Shown here one piece after another: positions 25,752-34,434 of a stretch of 64,000 nucleotides of DNA (the first letter of the stretch is position 1; every line of letters begins with the position of its first letter). The notes beneath the pieces were generated by a model. That model saw only the letters and a program-made list of their open reading frames with translations. It was not told where the DNA came from and searched no databases. Both the position numbers and the translations under genes were made by a program. Source of the DNA: Acinetobacter tandoii DSM 14970 = CIP 107469. GTDB taxonomy: Bacteria; Pseudomonadota; Gammaproteobacteria; Pseudomonadales; Moraxellaceae. The stretch lies in contig NZ_KE007367.1 of NCBI RefSeq assembly GCF_000400735.1, forward strand, positions 707,882 through 771,881, read 5' to 3'.

Positions 25752-27092
25752 TTATGCCATGTTGTTACGATCAAGCACGGCTTGTTCAAATAGACGTTGT
25801 TCTTTCTCTTTGTGTTCGACTGAAAAGCGAATCATGAGCACAAAACTTGCTGCAATGACCACCAGTCCACCCAGAACCATGAGGCAAGTTTGAATATCTA
25901 GGACACCTTTCAGTAGGAAACCTGCTGCAACCGCACCTACGTTGCCCCCCGCACCGATAATGCCTGCAACCCCGCCTAAGGCATCACGATCAATAAATGG
26001 CACCAATGCATAGGTTGCGCCGCAAGCCATGTGGGTAAACAAAGCAAATACGGTCATGGTTAAAATGGCCAATATCGCAGTGTTCACTTGTGAGAATACA
26101 ATTAGGAACAGACCTTCCATCAGGATCATGCCGAACAAGACTTTAGTACGTCCATCCAGCCCTTTTTTAGTTGCCACTTTGTCTGAAATAATGCCGCCCA
26201 GCGCACGGGCAAAAAGTGCCAAAAGTCCGAAAATACCCGCAGCCAAACCTGCTTCTTTTAGTCCAAAGCCAAAGTTTTCCACGTAGTACATGGCGACAAT
26301 GTTATGAATAAAAATTTCGATACCAAAACATGCGGCATAAGAGCCAAATAGAATCCAGACACGATAGTTACGGGCTGCATGCGTTAAGATGTTTAAGCCA
26401 CCTTTTTTCTCACTGCCAACTTGAATGCCTTGAGCGCGTAATTCTTTGAAGTTGCCTTGTGGGCAATCTTGCGTGTATTTCCAATACAGTCCGCCCACAA
26501 TCAGCATCATGATGCCAGGAACAAGTAAGGCAATACGCCAGCCCATAGCCTGTTCAATACCGAACATTACTAAAGCTGAAAGTAGAAGTGGCATTAAAGC
26601 TTGAGTGGCACCACCCCCAGCATTTCCCCAACCCGCAGTAGTTGCATTTGCAGTCCCGACAACATTTGGAGCAAACATAATGCTGGTATGGTATTGAGTG
26701 ATGACGAAACTTGCGCCAATTGCACCAATGAGCAGTCTAAAGAATAGAAAAGATTCATAACTGTTGGCAGATGCAACTCCAAATACAGGAATGCTGCCAA
26801 GAATAAGCAACGCAGTATAAGTTTTGCGCGGGCCGTATTTGTCACAGAGTGGACCAACAATCAAACGAACCAAAATCGTAATTGCAACGGCTGCAATATT
26901 AATATTCGCGATTTGATCTTTAGTCAGATGGAATTCGCCTGCAATGACAGGCATGAGCGGTGCACAGGCAAACCATGCAAAGAAGCAGACAAAAAAGGCG
27001 AGCCAACTCATGTGGAAGGCTCGCATCGCTGAAGTCTTAAAATTAAAAAGACTTATTGTTGTGGCTTTTTTCTCATATAAATTTGAAGACAT
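25752..27092 (-). CDS. narK: NarK-family nitrate/nitrite transporter
   Basis: A 446-residue major facilitator superfamily transporter with 12 predicted hydrophobic segments. Both nitrate-signature motifs are present: A-G-W-G-N-A-G-G-G in the first half and G-A-G-G-N-V-G-A-V-A-A-G in the second. It would import nitrate (and possibly exchange or export nitrite) for assimilation. It is the first gene of the nitrate operon, with a strong ribosome site (GGAAGGAGAGG) before the ATG. Its 5' leader contains two ANTAR-target-like hairpins preceded by a sigma-54-like promoter, so expression probably depends on nitrogen limitation and NasT. The symbol nasA is used for it in some species. Confidence 0.92.
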   Translation of the reverse strand: MSSNLYEKKATTISLFNFKTSAMRAFHMSWLAFFVCFFAWFACAPLMPVIAGEFHLTKDQIANINIAAVAITILVRLIVGPLCDKYGPRKTYTALLILGSIPVFGVASANSYESFLFFRLLIGAIGASFVITQYHTSIMFAPNVVGTANATTAGWGNAGGGATQALMPLLLSALVMFGIEQAMGWRIALLVPGIMMLIVGGLYWKYTQDCPQGNFKELRAQGIQVGSEKKGGLNILTHAARNYRVWILFGSYAACFGIEIFIHNIVAMYYVENFGFGLKEAGLAAGIFGLLALFARALGGIISDKVATKKGLDGRTKVLFGMILMEGLFLIVFSQVNTAILAILTMTVFALFTHMACGATYALVPFIDRDALGGVAGIIGAGGNVGAVAAGFLLKGVLDIQTCLMVLGGLVVIAASFVLMIRFSVEHKEKEQRLFEQAVLDRNNMA

Positions 27093-27166
27093 AACCCTCT
27101 CCTTCCTGAACTGAACGTATATAAATTCCTACTCGGCAGAGTGATCTGCTTTATAGGTCGATCAGA

Positions 27167-27184
27167 ACGGACATCGTTGGCCGT
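27167..27184 (-). ncRNA. ANTAR-target hairpin 2 in the narK leader
   Basis: In the minus-strand transcript ACGG and CCGT close a hairpin with an inner C–G pair around the hexaloop AACGAT (27173–27178), and one C·U mismatch in the stem. Loop position 1 is A and position 4 is G, the two conserved bases of ANTAR RNA targets. Confidence 0.6.
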
Positions 27185-27200
27185 CTTACAAATTTTTTAA

Positions 27201-27216
27201 GAGTCGTCTTTGACTC
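27201..27216 (-). ncRNA. ANTAR-target hairpin 1 in the narK leader
   Basis: Read on the minus strand: GAGTC–AAAGAC–GACTC, a perfect 5-bp stem with a six-base loop whose first base is A and fourth is G. It begins about at the transcription start predicted from the sigma-54-like promoter, and hairpin 2 follows 16 bases later. Paired hexaloop hairpins of this kind bind ANTAR antiterminators such as NasR and NasT, and a nasT gene lies just upstream. Confidence 0.7.
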
Positions 27217-27227
27217 ATAAGGGGTAA

Positions 27228-27243
27228 TGCAATTGCTATGCCA
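27228..27243 (-). promoter_or_regulatory. Sigma-54 (-24/-12) promoter of the narK–nirB–nasA operon
   Basis: Read on the minus strand: TGGCATAGCAATTGCA. It matches TGGCAC-N5-TTGCW at all positions but one (C→T), with GG and GC exactly 10 bases apart. Start of transcription is predicted near 27217, at the foot of the first ANTAR-like hairpin, giving a leader of about 125 bases. Confidence 0.75.
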
Positions 27244-27403
27244 ATATCAACACTACCAACCTAAGATACTGTTTTAGTTTTATATTTTTTAAAAATAATA
27301 ATTATTTTTATATTGCTGCTGAAATTCTATTCAATCTCAAGTATTGGATGATGACGATCGAAACACCCCATCATGTGAGCTTTTGCCACTAAATTGCACA
27401 TTT

Positions 27404-27420
27404 TGCTTTGTAATGGTGCA
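27404..27420. promoter_or_regulatory. NtrC-like enhancer between narK and nasT
   Basis: TGC-N7-TGGTGCA, 17 bp: the right half-site TGGTGCA is a perfect NtrC half-site and the left keeps TGC. An extra TTGCAC half-site lies at 27394–27399. The position, 65–80 bases upstream of the nasT -24 element and about 160 from that of narK, suits an enhancer acting on both. Confidence 0.45.
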
Positions 27421-27483
27421 CAGATAAATTTTAGGATTTGCTTATTTGTATTTTTTGTATGTTTAATCACCAAAATGGTACAT

Positions 27484-27499
27484 CGGCATGTTTATTGCT
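27484..27499 (+). promoter_or_regulatory. Sigma-54 (-24/-12) promoter of nasTS
   Basis: CGGCATGTTTATTGCT: GG and GC are exactly 10 bases apart, with TTGCT at -12; deviations from consensus are C for T before the GG and T for C. It would start transcription near 27510, 55 bases before nasT. Confidence 0.6.
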
Positions 27500-27564
27500 T
27501 GTTAATGCTACAAAATAAACATCATTTCTGCCCTGATTAGCAGCCCAATAGCGATAGCTCAAAT

Positions 27565-28152
27565 ATGCCAAAGCTTAAAATTGCCCTGATTGATGATGAT
27601 CAAGATCGTGCCAACTATATAAAAGATTCACTGCTTCAGCACGATTTTGACGTGGTGGCCTGCTTAACCATCGATCATTTAAATATGTTCAAATTAGAGC
27701 ACTTACAGGCCGATGTCATTTTGCTGGATATGGATCATCCACATCGTGACATTATTGAAAGTTGTGTGAGCCAGTTTGATTTACCCACTGTGCTATTTAC
27801 CCAAAATAGCCAAAAAGACATGATTAAGAGTGCTATTGATGCTGGAATTACGGCTTATATTGTCGATGGAATTGATCCTGCAAAATTAGATAGCATTTTA
27901 GAGATATCTATTGAACAGTTCAAAAAGCATAAGAAATTACTGACAGATTTAAAGGAAACCCAGAATAAACTGGCAGATCGTAAAGATGTCGAGAAAGCCA
28001 AAGTTCTTTTGATGCAACTGCATCAGCTCACTGAAGACCAAGCATTTCAATTACTCCGTAAAAATGCCATGAGCCATCGAATGACCATGGGAGAAATGGC
28101 ACGTCGCCTACTCGATGCGCAAGAATTACTACAAACCAAGTTGAAGGATTAA
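27565..28152 (+). CDS. nasT: NasT, nitrate-responsive ANTAR antiterminator
   Basis: A 195-residue response-regulator-like RNA-binding protein. An N-terminal receiver domain has the acidic pocket (D10-D11-D12) and candidate phosphoacceptor Asp55 in V-I-L-L-D-M-D. It is followed by a coiled linker helix and a C-terminal ANTAR domain (about 140–190: A-K-V-L-L-M-Q, E-D-Q-A-F-Q-L-L-R-K-N-A-M, M-T-M-G-E-M-A-R-R-L-L). NasT proteins bind paired hexaloop hairpins in nas leader RNAs and allow transcription to continue; NasS holds them inactive without nitrate. Here matching hairpins lie in the leader of the divergent narK operon. nasS follows after 3 bases. Confidence 0.92.
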   Translation: MPKLKIALIDDDQDRANYIKDSLLQHDFDVVACLTIDHLNMFKLEHLQADVILLDMDHPHRDIIESCVSQFDLPTVLFTQNSQKDMIKSAIDAGITAYIVDGIDPAKLDSILEISIEQFKKHKKLLTDLKETQNKLADRKDVEKAKVLLMQLHQLTEDQAFQLLRKNAMSHRMTMGEMARRLLDAQELLQTKLKD

Positions 28153-28155
28153 GCT

Positions 28156-29145
28156 ATGTCTACATTAGAAAAAACACATATTCAACTTGGCTATATTCCA
28201 TTGCTCGATTGTATTTCTATACTTTGGGCAAAACATTGTGGTTATTTTGATGAACTTGGATTAGATGTCACACTGGTTAAAGAAGCCTCTTGGGCTAGTC
28301 TGCGAGACCGTTTGGCTTTTGGATTATTAGATGCAGCACACTGTTTGTCAGGTATTTTACCTGCAGCCTCAATTGGTACAGATCATATCGGTATTCCATT
28401 TCAAACCCCTTTAGTGTTAAGCGTAAATCGTGCTTATATCAGTTTAAGTCAGAAATTATGTTTTGAGCTGGGCATTACCCATAACGACACCGCAAAGGAA
28501 GTCGCGGCTAAAGTTATGACCGCGATTCAACACGGACAAAATATTCAATTGGCACATGTATTTGCCAATTCCATTCATCATTTTTGTATTCGTGAATGGC
28601 TCGCACTGGCAGATGCAGAATTAACCCAAAGCATTAAACTCAGAATTTTACCGCCACCTTATATGGTAGAAGCCTTAAATAATCAGGTGATTGATGGCTT
28701 CTGTGTTGGGGAGCCTTGGAATACTCAAGGTGAAGTTTTAGGACTGAGTCAAATCGTGGCTTCTAGTCAAGATGTCATTCCTGAAATTGCCGATAAAGTA
28801 TTAGCGGTGACCAAAGAATGGGCTACAGCCCATCCGAATACCTTAAAAGCAATTACTCAAGCCATTCAAAAAGCCCAGCGTGAAATCAAAACCATGCAGA
28901 ATTTTAGCCAGATTTGGGCATTATTAACTGAATATGAAGTTTTACAATTTGAATGTTCAGATCGTATCCATGTTCAAGAATTTTATAAAATTCAAAATAT
29001 TATTAGAAATTTGATAGATGATACAGCCATCCCTAAAGTTGAAGATTTTGAATGGCTGATTCAGCAAATGGAGAAATGGAGCAATGTTCAAGTGAATCAT
29101 GCTGAGCTTAAAAACTTAAGTCAGCAATGTATCATTCAACTTTAG
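28156..29145 (+). CDS. nasS: NasS, cytoplasmic nitrate sensor
   Basis: A 329-residue protein of the NrtA/CmpA/NasS nitrate-binding family (Q-L-G-Y-I-P-L-L-D near the N-terminus, then W-A-S-L-R-D-R-L, and G-F-C-V-G-E-P-W-N in the second half). It has no signal peptide or lipobox, which separates NasS sensors from the periplasmic NrtA transport proteins. In characterised systems NasS binds NasT and releases it when nitrate is bound. It is encoded 3 bases after nasT, the reverse of the common nasS-nasT order. Confidence 0.9.
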   Translation: MSTLEKTHIQLGYIPLLDCISILWAKHCGYFDELGLDVTLVKEASWASLRDRLAFGLLDAAHCLSGILPAASIGTDHIGIPFQTPLVLSVNRAYISLSQKLCFELGITHNDTAKEVAAKVMTAIQHGQNIQLAHVFANSIHHFCIREWLALADAELTQSIKLRILPPPYMVEALNNQVIDGFCVGEPWNTQGEVLGLSQIVASSQDVIPEIADKVLAVTKEWATAHPNTLKAITQAIQKAQREIKTMQNFSQIWALLTEYEVLQFECSDRIHVQEFYKIQNIIRNLIDDTAIPKVEDFEWLIQQMEKWSNVQVNHAELKNLSQQCIIQL

Positions 29146-29160
29146 CTTTTATGGTTTAGA

Positions 29161-29958
29161 TTAGAGTTTTCGTAAGGTTAAGATTTGTTCGCTGCGACCA
29201 AAGGGGCCATGTACATCATGCAGGACTGCACTGGTCAAACCAATGCCATCTGTACCATATTGCTGTTCGACGTCTAAACCGAGCCATTGTCCCTGAGGAA
29301 TGCGATATAGATGAATTTGCAAATCTAAATTTGGAAATGCCCAGCCCGCTTGAGGGTCTTGGCGCGGCACAACCCCATTTGCCGTATCCACCATGCCCAT
29401 CAGTTTGACAAAATCTGATGTGGTTTTACCTTCCACCATATTACATGGGTTGGTTAGCCAAACGAGCCCTTTTCCTGCTCTGCGGGACGTTTCGGCACGG
29501 GTTTCAATACTCTGAATATAACCGCCTGGCCAGCACTTCATGCCATCCCAAACAGGCAATTGCTCTGGATGTTGAACTTTTTGATCTTCAAGTCCCGCAA
29601 TACTATGCGTGTCCTGTGTAAGCATTTTCCATGCACGGGCCACAATACAGGTTTTACCATTGGCTTTCATTTCGCTTTCAATCAGCTCAATGGTTTTTCC
29701 ACCTCGAACCATACGTGTGCTAATGCTAAAATCGCCAAATCCAATTAAACCAAAAATATCGAGACTAATGCGCCCTATTCGCATGTCATCTCGAGGTAAA
29801 AACTGTTCCAATTCTGCACAAATTACGCCTGTTGCAGGTGCCATATGTTGCTCATGCGGATTCCAAGCACCTTGTGCATGCAAGTTCGATTGATAATGTG
29901 CAGTTACACTTCCATCTGCATGTTGTTCGCGTTGTATTAAACGATAATAAGCAGGCAT
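29161..29958 (-). CDS. Double-hotdog thioesterase-family protein
   Basis: A 265-residue protein with two hotdog-like halves, of the TesB-like acyl-CoA thioesterase group often annotated simply as thioesterase family. The first half contains W-N-P-H-E-Q-H-M-A-P-A-T-G, and R-I-S-L-D-I-F-G-L-I-G is a typical hotdog strand. The second ends with D-L-Q-I-H-L-Y-R and the T-S-A-V-L-H-D-V-H-G-P-F-G-R-S-E-Q stretch, close to the TesB D-H terminus. The start at 29958 lies 7 bases after AGGA; an ATG at 29964 has poorer spacing. The acyl substrate is unknown. Confidence 0.8.
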   Translation of the reverse strand: MPAYYRLIQREQHADGSVTAHYQSNLHAQGAWNPHEQHMAPATGVICAELEQFLPRDDMRIGRISLDIFGLIGFGDFSISTRMVRGGKTIELIESEMKANGKTCIVARAWKMLTQDTHSIAGLEDQKVQHPEQLPVWDGMKCWPGGYIQSIETRAETSRRAGKGLVWLTNPCNMVEGKTTSDFVKLMGMVDTANGVVPRQDPQAGWAFPNLDLQIHLYRIPQGQWLGLDVEQQYGTDGIGLTSAVLHDVHGPFGRSEQILTLRKL

Positions 29959-30015
29959 ATTCATATCCTTATTCTTTTGTGTATTCCTTAATTAAGTTCG
30001 TTGTTTCAATGAGCA

Positions 30016-30753
30016 TTATTTCACTGCACAAAATCCGTAATAATTTAGAATTTGGCTGTAGGTTTTAACTTTTTTAAATCCAACATTGGATAAGAGCTGC
30101 TGTCCCATTCGTGGAGAGACAAGGAAAAAATCTTGCTGTAATCGTTCAACCATTTTTTCACTTTGAACTGTGGTTAAGCCATTATTTTCACAAAGTTGCT
30201 TCAGTACAAAAATCTCATGTGCTTCGGTTTCTTTCATTAAGTCATAAGTCAGTAACATTCCATTGGGTTTTAGTTGAGTAAAGATATCTTTAAAGAAGTT
30301 TTGCTTTGATTCCAATGGAATAAAATGAGCCACCAGAATAGATAATACCGCGTCAAAAGTATGAGTTGTGCCGATGGATTTTGTATCGCCATGAATAAAG
30401 CGAATACGGCTTAAAACACCTTGCTTTTCTAGATGCTGCTTTGCCTTACATAACATGACATGCGATGGATCTAGCGCTGTAAAGTTCCAAGTTGGATGCT
30501 TTTGCGCCAAATATTGAATTTCATATCCTGTTCCACAGCCCACCACCAAAATGTCTACATGTTCTTGTTCGGCATAATGATGAGTTAAAATCGCATCAAC
30601 TTGCTGATGCGTTAATTCGTAGCCTGGAATAAGCTTGCGGATATGCTCATCATATCCCTCCACCACTTGTGGGCTGTTAAAGTCTTTGGCCATACTGCAC
30701 TCTATTGAATAGTTCGGCAGCCCATGATGACATTGCTCAGAGCTATTCATCAT
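30016..30753 (-). CDS. Class I SAM-dependent methyltransferase
   Basis: A 245-residue Rossmann methyltransferase. Motif I reads L-V-V-G-C-G-T-G-Y-E near residue 90, the acidic end of motif II is A-L-D-P-S, and G-D-T-K-S-I and L-K-P-N-G-M-L-L-T-Y-D mark the later strands. The start is 23 bases after bioB on the same strand, which raises BioC (malonyl-ACP methyltransferase), but the BioC-specific signatures are not evident and it resembles general YqeM/Methyltransf_25 proteins. The substrate is unknown. Confidence 0.8.
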   Translation of the reverse strand: MMNSSEQCHHGLPNYSIECSMAKDFNSPQVVEGYDEHIRKLIPGYELTHQQVDAILTHHYAEQEHVDILVVGCGTGYEIQYLAQKHPTWNFTALDPSHVMLCKAKQHLEKQGVLSRIRFIHGDTKSIGTTHTFDAVLSILVAHFIPLESKQNFFKDIFTQLKPNGMLLTYDLMKETEAHEIFVLKQLCENNGLTTVQSEKMVERLQQDFFLVSPRMGQQLLSNVGFKKVKTYSQILNYYGFCAVK

Positions 30754-30776
30754 TGCATACTGCTTTATGATTTTTG

Positions 30777-31769
30777 TTAAGCTACCGACATTGCATCCAA
30801 AGTCAGTTCCGCAATTGAAGGTTTTGGTTTTTCTACCGTTAAACCTAATTTTTGAAATAATTGTTGATCTTTGCCCTGTGCGACATTCGGCGTCGTCAGC
30901 AGTTTTTCACCCGAGAAAATGGAATTTGCACCAGCCATAAATGCCAATGCTTGATCTGAATCAGACAAAGATTCACGACCTGCAGAAAGACGAATATAGC
31001 TTTTTGGCATAATGATACGTGCAACAGCAATGGTACGAATCCATTCAGTCACATCGAGCTTTTCTACATCTGCCAATGGCGTACCTTCAATTGGAACCAA
31101 CATGTTAATTGGCACTGATTCTGGGTGAATAGGTAATGTTGCTAGTTCAAGTAATAAGCCAATACGATCGGCAGTATCTTCACCCAAACCCACAATACCG
31201 CCGCTACACACTTTCATGCCTGCACCACGTACATATTCAAGTGTATTTAAACGATCATCGAAAGTACGGGTACTGATGATATTAGAATAATACTCACGCG
31301 AAGTATCAAGGTTGTGGTTATAGTAATCTAAACCTGCATCTTTTAAGCGTTCAGCTTGAGACTGGTTTAACATGCCTAAGGTCATGCAAGTTTCCAAACC
31401 TAAAGCTTTTACTTCACGAACCATTTCAAGCACATAAGGCATATCACGCTCATGCGGGTTACGCCATGCAGCACCCATACAGAAGCGAGAAGAACCAGAC
31501 GCTAATGCTTCTTTTGCTTCGCTAATAACCTTTTCTACAGCAATACGCTTTTCTGCTTCTAGTTTTGAATCATAACGTGCAGATTGAGAGCAGTATTTGC
31601 AATCTTCAGGGCATTTCCCTGTTTTAATTGATAATAAAATACTGACCTGAATCTGGTTCGCATTAAAATTTTGTCGATGGATTTGTTGTGCTTGAAAAAC
31701 CAAATCTAAAAAGGGTTGCTGATATAGATTTTGTATTTCTGCGCGAGTCCAATCGTGACGAAGTTCCAT
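30777..31769 (-). CDS. bioB: Biotin synthase BioB
   Basis: A 330-residue radical-SAM enzyme inserting sulfur into dethiobiotin. The SAM cluster motif is C-P-E-D-C-K-Y-C near residue 54. The [2Fe-2S] ligands appear in the [16 protein letters not shown] and G-M-K-V-C-S-G-G stretches, with the essential Arg in R-L-S-A-G-R. Of two tandem ATGs the second (31769) has better spacing from AGGA. It stands apart from any bioAFCD genes here. Biotin is the cofactor of the methylcrotonyl-CoA carboxylase encoded 5 kb away, a loose functional link only. Confidence 0.95.
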   Translation of the reverse strand: MELRHDWTRAEIQNLYQQPFLDLVFQAQQIHRQNFNANQIQVSILLSIKTGKCPEDCKYCSQSARYDSKLEAEKRIAVEKVISEAKEALASGSSRFCMGAAWRNPHERDMPYVLEMVREVKALGLETCMTLGMLNQSQAERLKDAGLDYYNHNLDTSREYYSNIISTRTFDDRLNTLEYVRGAGMKVCSGGIVGLGEDTADRIGLLLELATLPIHPESVPINMLVPIEGTPLADVEKLDVTEWIRTIAVARIIMPKSYIRLSAGRESLSDSDQALAFMAGANSIFSGEKLLTTPNVAQGKDQQLFQKLGLTVEKPKPSIAELTLDAMSVA

Positions 31770-31816
31770 CATGATTTCCTTATTCCGTTTGAATTATTCA
31801 GACCTTTTCGTTTTCT

Positions 31817-31843
31817 CCCTTTACCCTGAAGCAGAGTAAAGGG
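31817..31843 (-). terminator. Stem-loop between acyl-CoA ligase and bioB
   Basis: CCCTTTAC–11 nt–GTAAAGGG, 8-bp perfect stem, 24 bases after the ligase stop in the direction of transcription. There is no clear U-tract, so termination efficiency is doubtful. Confidence 0.4.
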
Positions 31844-31866
31844 AAACTCCAAGTCAGAAGATCACA

Positions 31867-33558
31867 TTATGCAATATCTTCCATTAAATTCAGCTCTTTA
31901 CGCATAAATTCTTGAAGTCGGAATTTTTGTGCTTTACCTGAAGCGGTCATTGGAAACTCGGTAAAGAAACGTACATAACGTGGTACTTTATTATGTGAAA
32001 TATGTTCAGCACAATAACGTCGGATACTTTCTTCTGTCGTTTCATGGTGCTCATGGAGAATGATACAGGCACATAGTTCTTCACCATAGCGTGCATCAGG
32101 CAGACCAATCACCTGTACATCACTGACATCTGGATGGGTATATAAGAAATCTTCAATTTCTTTCGGGAACAGATTTTCACCACCGCGAATCACTACATCT
32201 TTAATGCGACCTTTAATTTTTACAAAGCCGTCATCATCCATTTCAGCAATATCACCCGTATGCATCCAGCGCGCGTTATCAATCACTTCTTGGGTTTTTT
32301 CACTATCTTCCCAATAACCCAACATCACTGAATAACCACGAACACAGAGTTCACCGAGTTTGCCACGTGGTACGACTTTTCCTGCTTCATCCACAATTTT
32401 GATTTCTAAATGTGGATGTACACGGCCTACTGTTCCGACACGTTGCTCCACCGTATCAGTGGTCGAGCTTTGTGCACTGACAGGTGCTGTTTCGGTCATG
32501 CCATAACAAATCGTAATTTCCGTCATGTGCATTCGCTCCATGACACGTTGCATAATTTCACGCGGACATGGGCTACCTGCCATAATGCCTGTACGTAAAC
32601 TACTCAAATCAAAGTCGTTGAATTGTTCATGCTCTAAGGTCGCAATGAACATGGTGGGCACACCATAAGCTGCTGTACATTTCTCTTGCTGAATGGCTTT
32701 TAAAGTGTCTAATGGGTTAAATACAGCCGATGGATAGACCATGGTTGAACCATGTGTAATACAGGCTAAATTCCCCATCACCATGCCGAAACAGTGAAAT
32801 AATGGTACTGAAATACACACGCGATCTTGTGGGGTCAAATGAATCGCTTCACCCACAAAATAACCATTATTTAAAATGTTATTGTGCGTGAGCATAGTAC
32901 CTTTCGGGTTACCTGTGGTTCCCGAAGTAAACTGAATATTAATGGTTTCATCAAACTGCAACTCACTTGCAACCCCTTCTAAATGATCAAGTTGTTTTGC
33001 AGTAGGTTGCCCCAAAAGATCTTGAAAACGATGAATACCTGTATGCACTGCTTCATCAATTTTAATCACGTGTTTTAAATGAGGTAAACGTAGCGCATTT
33101 AAGATTTTATCTTCAGCTTCTTGCAGCTCTGGTGCAATTTTGGTTAAAAGCTCTTGATAATTTGTGGTTTTAAATTGCGATGCAATGACTAAACCTTTAC
33201 AAGAAACCTTATTCAGTACGTATTCTAGCTCGTTACTTTTATACGCGGTGTTTAGGTTAACAAGAATAATGCCCGCTTTAAATGCAGCGAATTGAGTAAT
33301 GGTCCATTCCACACAATTGGGGGACCAAATGGCAAGGCGATCGCCTTTTTTAAATCCCAGCTTAAGTAAGCTACAAGCCAGTGCATTTACCTGAGCTTGT
33401 AGCTCTTTGTAGCTTAAGCGTACATTCTGATGCACACTGACCACTGCATCCTGATCTGCATATTGCGCACATGCCTGATCAAATTTTTCACCAATGGTCA
33501 TGCCCAGTAAAGGTTGACTGCTGGTTCCATACGCATAGCTTAACCGTACCTGTGTCAT
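31867..33558 (-). CDS. AMP-forming acyl-CoA synthetase, probably for isovalerate-type acids
   Basis: A 563-residue adenylate-forming ligase that activates a carboxylic acid to its CoA ester. The P-loop-like motif is F-T-S-G-T-T-G-N-P-K-G (near 205), with Y-G-M-T-E-T in the middle, W-M-H-T-G-D at about 425, the hinge D-G-F-V-K-I-K-G-R-I-K-D and the C-terminal lysine in S-G-K-A-Q-K-F. I chose the ATG at 33558, 10 bases after AAGGAG. Its position beside the divergent leucine/isovalerate gene set, with the tetR gene between, suggests a short or branched acid as substrate; the sequence alone does not fix it. Confidence 0.85.
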   Translation of the reverse strand: MTQVRLSYAYGTSSQPLLGMTIGEKFDQACAQYADQDAVVSVHQNVRLSYKELQAQVNALACSLLKLGFKKGDRLAIWSPNCVEWTITQFAAFKAGIILVNLNTAYKSNELEYVLNKVSCKGLVIASQFKTTNYQELLTKIAPELQEAEDKILNALRLPHLKHVIKIDEAVHTGIHRFQDLLGQPTAKQLDHLEGVASELQFDETINIQFTSGTTGNPKGTMLTHNNILNNGYFVGEAIHLTPQDRVCISVPLFHCFGMVMGNLACITHGSTMVYPSAVFNPLDTLKAIQQEKCTAAYGVPTMFIATLEHEQFNDFDLSSLRTGIMAGSPCPREIMQRVMERMHMTEITICYGMTETAPVSAQSSTTDTVEQRVGTVGRVHPHLEIKIVDEAGKVVPRGKLGELCVRGYSVMLGYWEDSEKTQEVIDNARWMHTGDIAEMDDDGFVKIKGRIKDVVIRGGENLFPKEIEDFLYTHPDVSDVQVIGLPDARYGEELCACIILHEHHETTEESIRRYCAEHISHNKVPRYVRFFTEFPMTASGKAQKFRLQEFMRKELNLMEDIA

Positions 33559-33661
33559 TTGAATCACTCTCCTTGATTCTTTGTAATTCTGATTCTTACT
33601 GTTTTATTTTGATCACAGAGATTACTTTGTACGGATTTTCCTCCTTTGCATATAAGACTAT

Positions 33662-34291
33662 TTAATTACGATCCTGTAATTGCACAGCTTGTACACAAAA
33701 GTCTGCAACCTGTTTCACAAAGTAATCTTTGTAGTTTTGATCAAACATTACATTACGAGATGGATTTAAAGGTTCAATTACAACAAAAGTCATGCTTCCG
33801 ACAATGCATAACGCCACCGTATTTAAATCTTCAAAACCGAACTCACCATTGACTTTCCCTTCGGCAAGAATCTCGTTAATCGTTTGTTTAATTAACTGTT
33901 TACTGCGAAAACGCTCATGCTCAACAATTGGATCTACAGGTTCGAACATGAGTGAATACGACAGTTGAGGACTGTTGAGTGCCCGCTTAACAAAGGTCGT
34001 GACAGCCTTATGTAATTTTTGTTGTGCTGTTAACCCTTCACTGCTCGCAATCGTATTCAAAATATGAATTTCATGCTGAATCGCTTCAGACAACACTTCA
34101 ATTAAGACTTCACTTTTATTATCAAAATAGCGGTAAACCAAGCCACTAGAAACGCCTGCACGTTCCGCAATCGCTTGAATTTGGGCATCTTTAAATCCCC
34201 CTTGAGCAATAAGTTCTCGCGCAGATTGCAAAATCGACTGTCGATTTTGTTCCATTCGCTCTTGCATCAATGTCGATCTTTTATAACTCAT
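33662..34291 (-). CDS. TetR-family regulator of the leucine/isovalerate cluster
   Basis: A 209-residue TetR/AcrR regulator. The N-terminal HTH is clear (I-L-Q-S-A-R-E-L-I-A-Q-G-G-F, I-A-E-R-A-G-V-S-S-G-L-V-Y-R-Y-F). The C-terminal ligand domain is of the FadR/AcrR-like type. I take the ATG at 34291; an upstream ATG at 34330 adds 13 residues and runs into the dyad region. It lies between the ligase gene (same strand) and the divergent ivd operon, and is the probable repressor of both. The ligand is likely an acyl-CoA of the pathway, by analogy. Confidence 0.87.
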   Translation of the reverse strand: MSYKRSTLMQERMEQNRQSILQSARELIAQGGFKDAQIQAIAERAGVSSGLVYRYFDNKSEVLIEVLSEAIQHEIHILNTIASSEGLTAQQKLHKAVTTFVKRALNSPQLSYSLMFEPVDPIVEHERFRSKQLIKQTINEILAEGKVNGEFGFEDLNTVALCIVGSMTFVVIEPLNPSRNVMFDQNYKDYFVKQVADFCVQAVQLQDRN

Positions 34292-34333
34292 AATCTTATT
34301 CTCATCCAGATAAAATGAATTGTAAATCATTTT

Positions 34334-34349
34334 GTGAATTTTAGTTCAC
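34334..34349. promoter_or_regulatory. Dyad between tetR and ivd, probable TetR operator
   Basis: GTGAA–6 nt–TTCAC, a perfect 5-bp inverted repeat in the divergent promoter region of tetR and ivd, flanked by T-tracts. Placement supports a repressor site; the match to any known operator was not tested. Confidence 0.4.
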
Positions 34350-34434
34350 TTTTTTAAAAAATAGATGTATTGTAAAACTACAAGCACAACAACAATGCTT
34401 ATTGGACAACAAATATAACCTCAGGATGAACAGC

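Larger units (their letters stand above)
27093..27564. promoter_or_regulatory. Divergent nitrate-control region (472 bp)
   Basis: The gene-free region between narK (minus) and nasT (plus). It holds the narK leader with two hexaloop hairpins (27167–27216), sigma-54-like promoters for both directions, an NtrC-like site, and a weak GCAGA-4 nt-TCTGC stem at 27136–27149 in the leader. That stem lacks a following U-tract, so I cannot identify the terminator that NasT would be expected to overcome. The rest is AT-rich with nothing coding. Confidence 0.65.

Noticed and set aside
27136..27149. Leader stem GCAGA-4 nt-TCTGC as the NasT-controlled terminator
   Set aside because: The stem is short and the following bases (CGAGTAGGAATTT) are not a U-tract.
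30016..30753. Calling the methyltransferase next to bioB BioC
   Set aside because: Proximity is suggestive but the BioC-specific motifs are not evident, so only the general family is given.
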